Source of the DNA: Sulfurimonadaceae bacterium
GTDB lineage: Bacteria; Campylobacterota; Campylobacteria; Campylobacterales; Sulfurimonadaceae
Direction: 5' to 3'
Assembly: GCA_026193155.1 (NCBI GenBank)
Contig: JAPHSI010000021.1
Span: 1 to 13,471 of the forward strand
Length of the DNA stretch: 13,471 nt
In this document: piece after piece, positions 7,561-13,471 of the stretch
Position numbering within the stretch: the first letter of the stretch is position 1
Layout of the letters: each line of letters starts with the position of its first letter
The notes under the pieces: model-generated
Told to the model about the DNA's origin: nothing
The model's database searches: none
What the model saw: only the letters and a program-made list of their open reading frames with translations
Translations under genes and position numbers: made by a program

Positions 7561-8840
7561 TTTCCTTAATCATGTTCTTAGTGGTTTTATTTTTTTTACT
7601 GCTTGGTATACCAGTGGCGTTTGTTTTTGGAACAGTAGCAATTATCTTTGCTTTGTTTTCTCCTGAGCTAGGCTTAGATGTATTCTCAATTTTACCTTTT
7701 AGAATCTTTGGAATAATGTCAAATACGACACTAATGGCAGTACCGTTATTTATAGCGATGGGTTTAGTTTTGGAAAAATCCAAAATGGCTGAAAATCTTT
7801 TAATCTCGATGAGTGCACTTTTTAAGAATGTAAGAGGAGGCTTGGCTGTAAGTGTTGTAATAGTCGGTGCTATGCTTGCAGCATCTACGGGTATAGCATC
7901 TGCGAGCGTTGTAATGATGAGTGTTATTGCTCTGCCTTTGATGCTAAAAGCAGGATATAATAAATCACTTGCATCCGGAACTATTGCGTCTTCAGGGACG
8001 CTTGGCTTAATAATCCCTCCATCAATCATATTAATTATACTTGGTGATGTAATGAGTGTAAGTGTAGGTGAATTGTTTATGGGGGCTATTTTACCAGGTT
8101 TGGTTTTAGTTGGTCTGTATATACTTTATATACTGATATATTCATACATAAAACCAGAAGTAGCACCTATTTACCAAAATGTTGAAAATGTAAGTTTAAA
8201 AGGTATTTTATTCTCAATAGTCCCACCATTGATGCTTATGATGGCAGTTTTAGGTAGTATATTTACGGGGATTGCATCTCCAACCGAATCAGCTGCATTT
8301 GGAGTTTTAGGTTCAGTTATACTAGCAAAACTAAATAAGTCACTTGACTTTGAAATGATAAAATACGCCTCTCTCGAAACTGTAAAACTAAGTGGTATGA
8401 TATTTATGATTTTAATAGGTGCTACAGCATTTTCACTTGTTTTTAACGAGCTTGGTGGAACTGATATGGTATTAGAGTTTTTTACCCAAGACATAGCTGA
8501 TGTATGGGCTTTTATAGCTATTGCAATGTTTAGTATTTTTATATTAGGTTTTTTTATAGATTTTATAGAGATATCATTTATCGTCGTACCGATTTTAGTT
8601 CCTGTTATGGAAGCTTTTGGAATTGACCCTATCTGGTTTGCCGTTTTAGTTGCACTTAATTTGCAAACCTCATTTTTAACACCGCCTTTTGGTTTATCTC
8701 TCTTTTTTTTAAAAGGTGCAGCAGGTGAAACAATTAAAACTATACAAATTTATAAAGGGATAATTCCCTTTATACTTTTACAATTAATTGCGTTAGGTTT
8801 GGTTATAATATTTCCAGATTTAGTATTTGCATTCATTTAA
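7557..8840 (+). CDS. dctM: TRAP transporter large permease (DctM family)
   Basis: Large membrane subunit that forms the TRAP transport channel. The 427 residues are the standard family length, with roughly a dozen hydrophobic segments arranged in two halves. Characteristic motifs: the GYNKSLASGTIASSGTLG stretch, LIIPPSI (151-157), ASPTESAAFGVLG (240-252) and FLTPPFGLSLF (373-383). The segment GFFIDFIEIS (331-340) is like that of the mannitol/chloroaromatic-type large permeases rather than classic C4-dicarboxylate DctM; this is recognition from memory, not alignment. The ATG at 7557 lies within the dctQ stop (ATGA overlap), the usual arrangement for this pair. The periplasmic binding protein needed for function must be encoded elsewhere. 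Confidence 0.94.
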   Translation: MISLIMFLVVLFFLLLGIPVAFVFGTVAIIFALFSPELGLDVFSILPFRIFGIMSNTTLMAVPLFIAMGLVLEKSKMAENLLISMSALFKNVRGGLAVSVVIVGAMLAASTGIASASVVMMSVIALPLMLKAGYNKSLASGTIASSGTLGLIIPPSIILIILGDVMSVSVGELFMGAILPGLVLVGLYILYILIYSYIKPEVAPIYQNVENVSLKGILFSIVPPLMLMMAVLGSIFTGIASPTESAAFGVLGSVILAKLNKSLDFEMIKYASLETVKLSGMIFMILIGATAFSLVFNELGGTDMVLEFFTQDIADVWAFIAIAMFSIFILGFFIDFIEISFIVVPILVPVMEAFGIDPIWFAVLVALNLQTSFLTPPFGLSLFFLKGAAGETIKTIQIYKGIIPFILLQLIALGLVIIFPDLVFAFI

Positions 8841-8950
8841 TTTGTACGTTATAAAGAAGTAATTTTTTATAACTACAAGACCGCTTGGGTCACTCGTGTG
8901 TTCTGTGCCATTTCAAAGCACAGAATAAAAGCTTTGCCGTAAACGGCAAG
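8841..8950. other. Cluster of hairpins between dctM and the HIT gene (possible structured RNA or dispersed repeat)
   Basis: Base pairing found by eye: (1) a long stem, 8842-8846 with 8874-8878, then a bulged C at 8847, then 8848-8858 with 8863-8873 closed by a GTAA (GNRA-type) loop at 8859-8862; (2) GACC 8879-8882 with GGTC 8888-8891; (3) TTCTGTGC 8901-8908 with GCACAGAA 8918-8925, extendable by two pairs; (4) TTGCCG 8934-8939 with CGGCAA 8944-8949. From 8878 on the GC content is roughly half by hand count, clearly above the surrounding genes. No coding frame is convincing. No stem is followed directly by a T run on the + strand, so these are not ordinary terminators. It could be a small RNA, a structured 3' end of the dctM transcript, or a repeat element. 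Confidence 0.6.
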
Positions 8951-8962
8951 AAAATACAATTT

Positions 8963-8968
8963 TATAAT
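8963..8968 (+). promoter_or_regulatory. -10 box of the HIT gene
   Basis: A perfect TATAAT follows an AT-rich stretch and is 22 bases from the ATG at 8990, giving a leader of about 15 bases that contains the GGAG ribosome binding site (8979-8982). The hairpin palindrome at 8934-8949 lies immediately upstream, where a regulator could bind. The HIT gene can thus be expressed independently of dctQM. Confidence 0.65.
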
Positions 8969-8989
8969 GTTTTAAAATGGAGAAGCTAG

Positions 8990-9481
8990 ATGGAAGATAT
9001 TTTATATGCACCTTGGCGTGAAGAGTACATAACAAACGACAAAATAGAGGGTTGCGTATTTTGTCATATAAGTAAAAACGCCCAAGATGATGAAAAGTTG
9101 CATGTATTATATAGAGACGAATTCTGTTTTATAGTCATGAATCGTTATCCATATACTCCTGGTCATTTTATGATTATCCCACACTTTCATACAGATAAGC
9201 TTGAAGAGTTAGATAGTGAATGTTGGCTTCATATGAGTGCTTTGGCTCAAAAGTGTGTTAAGCTTTTAAAAGAGGGTTTTGGTGCACAAGGTGTAAATAT
9301 AGGAATGAATCTAGGACGTGCAGGTGGGGCAGGGATAGCTGAACATATCCACATGCATCTAGTGCCTCGTTGGGAGAGAGATACTAACTTTATTACTTCA
9401 ATCGGTCAAAACAGAGTTTATTCAACTGACTTTGAAAAAATATATAAAAAGATAAAGAAGTTGATATATAATTACATATAG
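8990..9481 (+). CDS. HIT family nucleotide-binding protein (Fhit/Ap4A phosphorylase-like)
   Basis: Histidine-triad superfamily protein of 163 residues, expected to cleave or transfer nucleotidyl groups, with dinucleoside polyphosphates such as Ap4A as possible substrates. The triad is visible as EHIHMHLVPRW: H119, H121 and H123, with H121 the expected nucleophile. An N-terminal CVFCH (C22, C25) and PHFH (H65/H67) are in the positions of the zinc site found in many HIT proteins. YTPGHFMIIPHFH (55-67) and GVNIGMNLGRAGGAGIAEH (101-119) are typical of the longer, Fhit/Apa-like branch. The start is supported by GGAG at 8979-8982. In H. pylori, as I recall, the homologue directly follows murF. Confidence 0.93.
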   Translation: MEDILYAPWREEYITNDKIEGCVFCHISKNAQDDEKLHVLYRDEFCFIVMNRYPYTPGHFMIIPHFHTDKLEELDSECWLHMSALAQKCVKLLKEGFGAQGVNIGMNLGRAGGAGIAEHIHMHLVPRWERDTNFITSIGQNRVYSTDFEKIYKKIKKLIYNYI

Positions 9482-9508
9482 TTCAATAATAATTATGTAA
9501 AAAATTGT

Positions 9509-9514
9509 TATAGT
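9509..9514 (+). promoter_or_regulatory. Candidate extended -10 promoter of the chemoreceptor gene
   Basis: TATAGT preceded by TGT (extended -10) lies 38 bases before the ATG at 9552, in the 70-base gap after the HIT gene. An AAAAAGGG ribosome binding site (9536-9543) follows. I see no sigma-54 or sigma-28 consensus here. Confidence 0.45.
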
Positions 9515-9551
9515 GCACTTTGTCATAAAAATGTTAAAAAGGGTTTAATTT

Positions 9552-11678
9552 ATGTTTTCAAATATGTCAATCAGTCAAAAAATACATATTCCACTTATAT
9601 TGTCAATAATTATTGGATTTATCATTATTATAGGTAACTATTTTTTTTCTATAAATTCTATGAAAGAGGATGTTTATAACACTCAAAGTAAGTCACTTCA
9701 ATTAGTTTATCAAAAATCTATGGATAATAAAAGAAATATTGGTTTGACAAATGCTATAAATATCTCTAAAAATTACAATGTAGTTCGTTCCCTAAAAGAG
9801 AATGACAGACAAATTGCAATAAACGGCATTAGTTCTTTATCAGGTGAATTTAAAGAATTTACAAGTTATAAAAATATAAAAATACATATACATGATATAA
9901 ATCTGCATAGTTTTTTAAGAGCATGGAAACCTGAGAAATTCGGTGATGATTTAAGTAGTTTTAGAAAAACTGTAGTTCAAGTTAAAAAAACGAAAAAACC
10001 TATAGTAGATATAGAACTTGGTCGTGCAGGTTTAGTCCTTCGTGGTTTAGCACCTGTTATGGAAGATGGAAAATATTTGGGTTCAGTTGAATTTATGCAA
10101 GGTTTAAATTCAGTTGTAAAATCTGCTAGAAAAAACTATGGTTATGAGATGGCCATTTTGATGAAAAATGAGTTTTTATCAACAGCAACTGCACTTAAGA
10201 ATGCACCTAAAACAGGCGATTATGTATTGGCTATAAAAGAAAACGTTGTTAATAAAGAGTTCTTTAACGATCTTAAGAACATAGATATTTCAAATATTCA
10301 ACAATATCAAATAACCGATAAGTACTTTATTGTGGCTAAGGAGATAAAAGATTTTTCTAATAATGTAGTTGGATTCAGTGTTATAGGAAAAAATATATCT
10401 GATGTTGAACATATAGTTTCAAAAAGTGAAGATTCTTTACTTAGACAAGTATATATAATGTTAGTTGTAGATATCTTTATATTGCTGTTTTTAGTGTTGG
10501 TTATTCAAAAAGGGGTGTCTTCTCCTTTAAAAGAATTGGAATCTATAGCGACAGAACTATCACAAGGTGAAGCTGATTTATCAAAAAGATTACCTATTAA
10601 ATCCAATGATGAGATTGGTCATGCAAGTAATAGTTTCAATACATTTTTAGATAAAGTAGAGTCTATTGCAAAAAATGCGGAAAATGATGCTAAAAATGCC
10701 GAAGAATCAAAAAAAGAAGTTGAAAAAAGTTTAGAGAGAAACCGCTTGAATTTAGCTCTATCAGATAGTATGATAAAGGGTTCTGTTGATAATGCAAATA
10801 ATCTAAGAGGAACTATGGAGAATAATGTTAAAAGTATTAATGAAGTAAATACTTTAAATGCTTCAACATCTGAAGTTATTGAAAATGTAACAAAATCTAC
10901 AAATGAAATAATAAATACTATTGCAAATATTACGAACATGACAAATGAGTCGCTTGAATCTTCAGAACATCTAAATACAAATGTGGAAGAGATTTATAAT
11001 GTTATAACACTGATAAAAGATATATCTGACCAGACAAATTTACTTGCATTAAATGCTGCTATAGAAGCTGCTCGTGCCGGTGAGCATGGTCGTGGATTTG
11101 CTGTTGTTGCAGATGAAGTAAGAAAACTTGCAGAAAGAACGCAAAAAGCTACCAGTGAAGTGGAAGCGAATATCAGCATACTTAAGCAAAATTCAATTAC
11201 TATGAATGAAAATAGTGAAAAAATTGAGAAATATACACATGAATCTCAGGAAAAACTAGATAATTTTAAAGATACTCTTTATAAAATGGTATCTAATGCT
11301 GAAAAAATAAAAGAGGATAATTCAATTATAGGTCATGAACTTTTTTCAAACATGGCAAAACTTGATCATATGATTTATAAAAATTTGGCATACTCTGCTG
11401 CATTTGAAGGAAAATCTGATAATTCATTGGGTAATCACAGTGAATGTCGGTTAGGCAAATGGTATGTGAATGAGGGCAAACAAGAATTTGAGATGACTTC
11501 ATCATTTTCTAAACTTGAAAATCCTCATAAGAAAGTTCATGATAGCGTCCTAAAAGTTATGAATCTTTTAAAAGACTCAAGTGATACTGATGCGAATGAA
11601 ATTATAGAACTGTTTAAAGAGGCAGAAGCGTCTTCAAAAGAGTTGTTTACATACTTAGATGATATGGTTAAAGAATAA
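9552..11678 (+). CDS. Methyl-accepting chemotaxis protein with Cache-type sensor and C-terminal CZB zinc-binding domain
   Basis: Inner-membrane chemoreceptor of 708 residues that should signal to CheA/CheW. Order of parts: TM1 (about 12-34); a periplasmic sensor (about 35-297) resembling double-Cache domains, with RAWKPEKFGDDLSSFR and ELGRAGLVLRGLAPV; TM2 (about 299-319); HAMP (about 320-372); a long coiled-coil signalling domain whose tip is DISDQTNLLALNAAIEAARA with GRGFAVVADEVRKLAERT (490-530); and a C-terminal CZB domain (about 597-672). The CZB zinc ligands are visible as H606 in LDH, C632 in CRLGKWY, H659 and H663. CZB domains bind zinc and are known in H. pylori TlpD and E. coli DgcZ. 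The ligand of the Cache domain is unknown. The ATG is supported by AAAAAGGG eight bases upstream, and the stop codon is part of a terminator-like hairpin. Confidence 0.95.
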   Translation: MFSNMSISQKIHIPLILSIIIGFIIIIGNYFFSINSMKEDVYNTQSKSLQLVYQKSMDNKRNIGLTNAINISKNYNVVRSLKENDRQIAINGISSLSGEFKEFTSYKNIKIHIHDINLHSFLRAWKPEKFGDDLSSFRKTVVQVKKTKKPIVDIELGRAGLVLRGLAPVMEDGKYLGSVEFMQGLNSVVKSARKNYGYEMAILMKNEFLSTATALKNAPKTGDYVLAIKENVVNKEFFNDLKNIDISNIQQYQITDKYFIVAKEIKDFSNNVVGFSVIGKNISDVEHIVSKSEDSLLRQVYIMLVVDIFILLFLVLVIQKGVSSPLKELESIATELSQGEADLSKRLPIKSNDEIGHASNSFNTFLDKVESIAKNAENDAKNAEESKKEVEKSLERNRLNLALSDSMIKGSVDNANNLRGTMENNVKSINEVNTLNASTSEVIENVTKSTNEIINTIANITNMTNESLESSEHLNTNVEEIYNVITLIKDISDQTNLLALNAAIEAARAGEHGRGFAVVADEVRKLAERTQKATSEVEANISILKQNSITMNENSEKIEKYTHESQEKLDNFKDTLYKMVSNAEKIKEDNSIIGHELFSNMAKLDHMIYKNLAYSAAFEGKSDNSLGNHSECRLGKWYVNEGKQEFEMTSSFSKLENPHKKVHDSVLKVMNLLKDSSDTDANEIIELFKEAEASSKELFTYLDDMVKE

Positions 11679-11686
11679 CCATATCA
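11660..11686. terminator. Terminator-like hairpin containing the chemoreceptor stop codon
   Basis: TGATATGGTTA (11660-11670) pairs perfectly with TAACCATATCA (11676-11686) across a five-base AAGAA loop. On the + strand it is followed within a few bases by a T-rich stretch (11688-11708), consistent with a factor-independent terminator. The stem encodes the last receptor codons and contains its TAA. It also abuts the stop of the small - strand gene, but no T run follows in that direction. Confidence 0.7.
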
Positions 11687-11791
11687 CTATTTATCTTTCT
11701 TTTTTCTTGTAAGTACATATAAAAAAATACCTGCTACACCTAAAAATACTGCTGAACGTATAGTTAATGTTAATAAATCAGTTTCTGGCAC
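11687..11791 (-). CDS. 34-residue single-span membrane protein, unknown function
   Basis: Short gene converging on the chemoreceptor. It starts with GTG at 11791-11789 and ends with TAG at 11689-11687. The peptide begins (M)PETDLLTLTIRSAVFL and continues through one hydrophobic segment (about residues 14-27) to a strongly basic tail (RKKKDK), so the tail should face the cytoplasm. Support for a real gene: AAAAGGAC eight bases before the GTG, an extended -10 (TGTTATAAT) further upstream, and no alternative start between the GTG and an upstream in-frame stop. I do not recognise the family. The PETD-hydrophobic-basic layout superficially resembles a sortase sorting tail, but the protein is only that tail, so I do not infer sorting. 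It could instead be a small subunit or regulator of a membrane complex. Confidence 0.6.
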   Translation of the reverse strand: MPETDLLTLTIRSAVFLGVAGIFLYVLTRKKKDK

Positions 11792-11824
11792 TTTTAAAGT
11801 CCTTTTATTTTAGTCATTAATGGA

Positions 11825-11830
11825 ATTATA
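11825..11830 (-). promoter_or_regulatory. Extended -10 promoter of the 34-residue membrane protein gene
   Basis: Read on the - strand, TATAAT is preceded by TGT (TGn extended -10, at 11833-11831). It lies 34 bases before the GTG start at 11791, with the AGGA ribosome binding site (11803-11800) between them. It is back to back with the sensor kinase gene. Confidence 0.6.
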
Positions 11831-11885
11831 ACAAGTAATAAAGATATTTATGTTAAAATTTATTGTAATGGTGAGGGGGAATACG

Positions 11886-13471
11886 ATGGTTAGTGCAAAT
11901 GATAAGGTTCAAGTTACAGTAAATGGAATAGATATAGATTGGAACCTAAAAACCGGTGAGATGAGTTTTTTAGGGATTGCCTCTACTCTTTTTTGGAATG
12001 ACCCTTCACTTTTAAATATGTTTAAACCATTGGTAAAAGAACTTGGAAAAGAGATGTTTAATCTTCAGGTTGCACACTCGTCAAGTCTTGGTACAGAAGA
12101 AGATTATAATAATATGGTTACACAGTTTGGTAATACATTTGAAGAGGGTTTCTTAAACTGGGGAAAAGCAGTAAGTGGAGCTGGATGGGGTGTTGTTGAA
12201 TTACCGTATTTTAATAAAGATAAACTTGAAGCGAAAGTAATAGTACGTAATCCTTGGGAACTTATTATGCAAAAGAGTCTGCATCGTGAAGAACGATGGG
12301 GTTGCCCATTTTTGCAAGGTAAAATTATTGGTATTTTTAATCATGCTTTAGGTACCACGTGTTGGGCCAAACAGAGCTATAATATAGATGATTGCTATGT
12401 TATATTTGAAATTTTTTCCAATGATGATACTATTGAAAATAAGATTAATGAACTTCGTGCCTCTCAAGAAAAACAAAGAATCTTAAATTTACAACTAGAA
12501 ATAAAAAAAGAGATGAAAGAAAAAGATGAGCTACTTGAGAGGCAATCAATATTAAATAAAGAGCTTAAGGAAAGTGAATTACGTTGGAAATTTGCTGTTG
12601 AAGGTAGTGGTGATGGTCTTTGGGATTGGAGTGTAAAAACAAGTGATGTATATTTTTCACGCAGATGGAAAGAGATGCTTGGATTTAGAGAAGATGAAAT
12701 AGAAGGAAGTCTTGACGAATGGGAAAAAAGAGTCCATCCCGATGATATAGAAAAGGTATTTAAAGATATAAAAAATCATATGGAAGGTAAAACAGAGTTT
12801 TATCAGAATGAACATAGGGTTCTTTGTAAAAACGGCTCTTATAAATGGATACTTGATAGAGGTATAATCGTTGAAAAAGATGAAAATGGAGAAGCATTAA
12901 GACTTATAGGGACGCATAGTGATATAGATGAGAGAAAAAAAAATCAAGAAGAAATTGAAAAAGCAAATATCAAATTTAGATCACTTTTTAAGTATTCTCT
13001 GGATTCTATTCTATTGTTAGATAGTATGAGTGGAAAATTTTCAGATGCTAATCCAAGAGCCTGTGAATTGTATGGATATACAAAAGATGAATTTTTAAGT
13101 TTAAAACCTATGGACATTGATGTCGTTCATGATGAAAAACTTATTAGTCAAACACAGCAAAATATTATTAATCAAGGGTGGGATGAATTTGAAACTAAGC
13201 ATAAGCTAAAAGATGGAACGATATTAGATGTTCGAGTTAACTCTGTTTCTATTGACATGTTTGGTAAAAATTATATATATTCTTCTATTAGGGATATTAC
13301 AAAAGCTAAAAAAACTGAGCAAGATTTAATAAAAGCAAAAGCTATAGCAGATAAAGCTAATGCGGCAAAATCAGAGTTTTTGGCAAATATGTCTCATGAA
13401 ATTCGAACACCGCTTAACGGAATTATAGGTTTAACGGACCTTATGTTAAAAACTAAGCTAACAGATAAACA
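11886..13471 (+). CDS. PAS-domain sensor histidine kinase with V4R-like N-terminal domain, C-terminus outside the window
   Basis: The first 528 codons of a sensor kinase. There is no membrane span or signal peptide, so it is probably cytoplasmic. Residues 1-185 form a domain I do not know by name: it has WNLKTGEMSFLG near the start, YNNMVTQFGNTFEEGFLNWGKA, RNPWELIMQ, and RWGCPFLQGKIIGIFNHALG followed by TTCWA (C140, C159, W160) and YVIFEIF, a pattern resembling V4R ligand-binding domains. A coiled coil (about 188-230) leads to PAS 1 (about 233-350, PAS_3-like, HPDD motif) and PAS 2 (about 360-475). The HisKA domain begins near 490 with FLANMSHEIRTPLNGIIG, phosphorylation site H504. That H-box is typical of hybrid kinases with receiver domains. 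GAGGGGG precedes the ATG. TAAAAT at 11854-11859 is a weak -10 candidate. Confidence 0.9.
   Translation, partial: MVSANDKVQVTVNGIDIDWNLKTGEMSFLGIASTLFWNDPSLLNMFKPLVKELGKEMFNLQVAHSSSLGTEEDYNNMVTQFGNTFEEGFLNWGKAVSGAGWGVVELPYFNKDKLEAKVIVRNPWELIMQKSLHREERWGCPFLQGKIIGIFNHALGTTCWAKQSYNIDDCYVIFEIFSNDDTIENKINELRASQEKQRILNLQLEIKKEMKEKDELLERQSILNKELKESELRWKFAVEGSGDGLWDWSVKTSDVYFSRRWKEMLGFREDEIEGSLDEWEKRVHPDDIEKVFKDIKNHMEGKTEFYQNEHRVLCKNGSYKWILDRGIIVEKDENGEALRLIGTHSDIDERKKNQEEIEKANIKFRSLFKYSLDSILLLDSMSGKFSDANPRACELYGYTKDEFLSLKPMDIDVVHDEKLISQTQQNIINQGWDEFETKHKLKDGTILDVRVNSVSIDMFGKNYIYSSIRDITKAKKTEQDLIKAKAIADKANAAKSEFLANMSHEIRTPLNGIIGLTDLMLKTKLTDK

Noticed and set aside
7475..8029. 184-codon open frame on the - strand across dctQ/dctM
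   Set aside because: Antisense to two clear TRAP permease genes; the repetitive T/I/A/K composition is a by-product of the hydrophobic codons on the other strand.
8873..8911. 12-residue - strand mini-ORF (ATG at 8911) inside the hairpin cluster
   Set aside because: No ribosome binding site at proper spacing and the same bases are accounted for by perfect inverted repeats; chance frame in a structured region.
8841..8950. tRNA, tmRNA, 6S RNA or a known riboswitch
   Set aside because: There is no cloverleaf with a TTC arm, no tmRNA-like ends and no aptamer core that I recognise; only the stems themselves can be supported.
8934..8960. Hairpin 8934-8949 as an ordinary intrinsic terminator
   Set aside because: It is followed by GAAAATACAA, not a T run, on the + strand; on the - strand only short interrupted T runs follow.
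11687..11791. Reading the small - strand protein as a sortase-type sorted protein
   Set aside because: The PETD, hydrophobic and basic layout resembles a sorting tail, but there is no preceding passenger domain or signal peptide and an in-frame stop lies just upstream of the GTG.
1..13471. CRISPR array, insertion sequence or prophage genes
   Set aside because: I saw no regularly spaced repeats, transposase or integrase motifs, or phage genes; apart from the dctM-HIT gap the window is densely filled with chromosomal genes.

Overview
The window looks like chromosomal DNA from a member of the Campylobacterota (Epsilonproteobacteria), probably a Sulfurimonas-like or related free-living genus. 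The grounds are the very AT-rich coding sequence, the heavy use of A/T-ending codons, and a cell-wall/DNA-repair gene order that I recall in part from Campylobacter jejuni (murJ, FapA-like gene, ruvA, ddl, hydrolase, murF) and Helicobacter pylori (ddl, hydrolase, murF, HIT). The genus is inference; there is no rRNA or other marker gene to fix it.

Left part (1-7073). A murJ lipid II flippase gene runs leftward off the window edge. Divergent from it is a rightward, tightly packed set: a FapA/DUF342 protein, ruvA, an ArsC/Spx-family thioredoxin-fold protein with its own extended -10 promoter, D-Ala-D-Ala ligase (TTG start), an alpha/beta hydrolase and a membrane-anchored MurF. Ddl, the hydrolase and MurF overlap or abut to within one base. 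Ddl makes D-Ala-D-Ala, MurF adds it to the UDP-muramoyl tripeptide, and MurJ flips the finished lipid-linked precursor, so three steps of peptidoglycan synthesis are represented here.

Middle (7081-9481). A TRAP-transporter permease pair (dctQ-dctM, overlapping by 4 bases) follows murF after 7 bases with no DctP binding-protein gene beside it. A HIT-family nucleotide hydrolase follows. Since murF and HIT are direct neighbours in H. pylori as I recall, dctQM looks like an insertion into a conserved cluster. The 149-base gap between dctM and HIT is the most unusual stretch in the window: several consecutive hairpins, including a long stem closed by a GUAA tetraloop, in locally GC-richer DNA just upstream of the HIT promoter.

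Right part (9552-13471). This is a signalling region: a transmembrane chemoreceptor with a Cache-like sensor, HAMP, signalling domain and C-terminal zinc-binding CZB domain; a 34-residue single-span membrane protein on the opposite strand with its own -10 and ribosome binding site; and the first 528 codons of a hybrid-type sensor kinase with an unusual V4R-like N-terminal domain, two PAS domains and the start of the histidine kinase domain. A strong hairpin containing the chemoreceptor stop codon separates the two converging genes.
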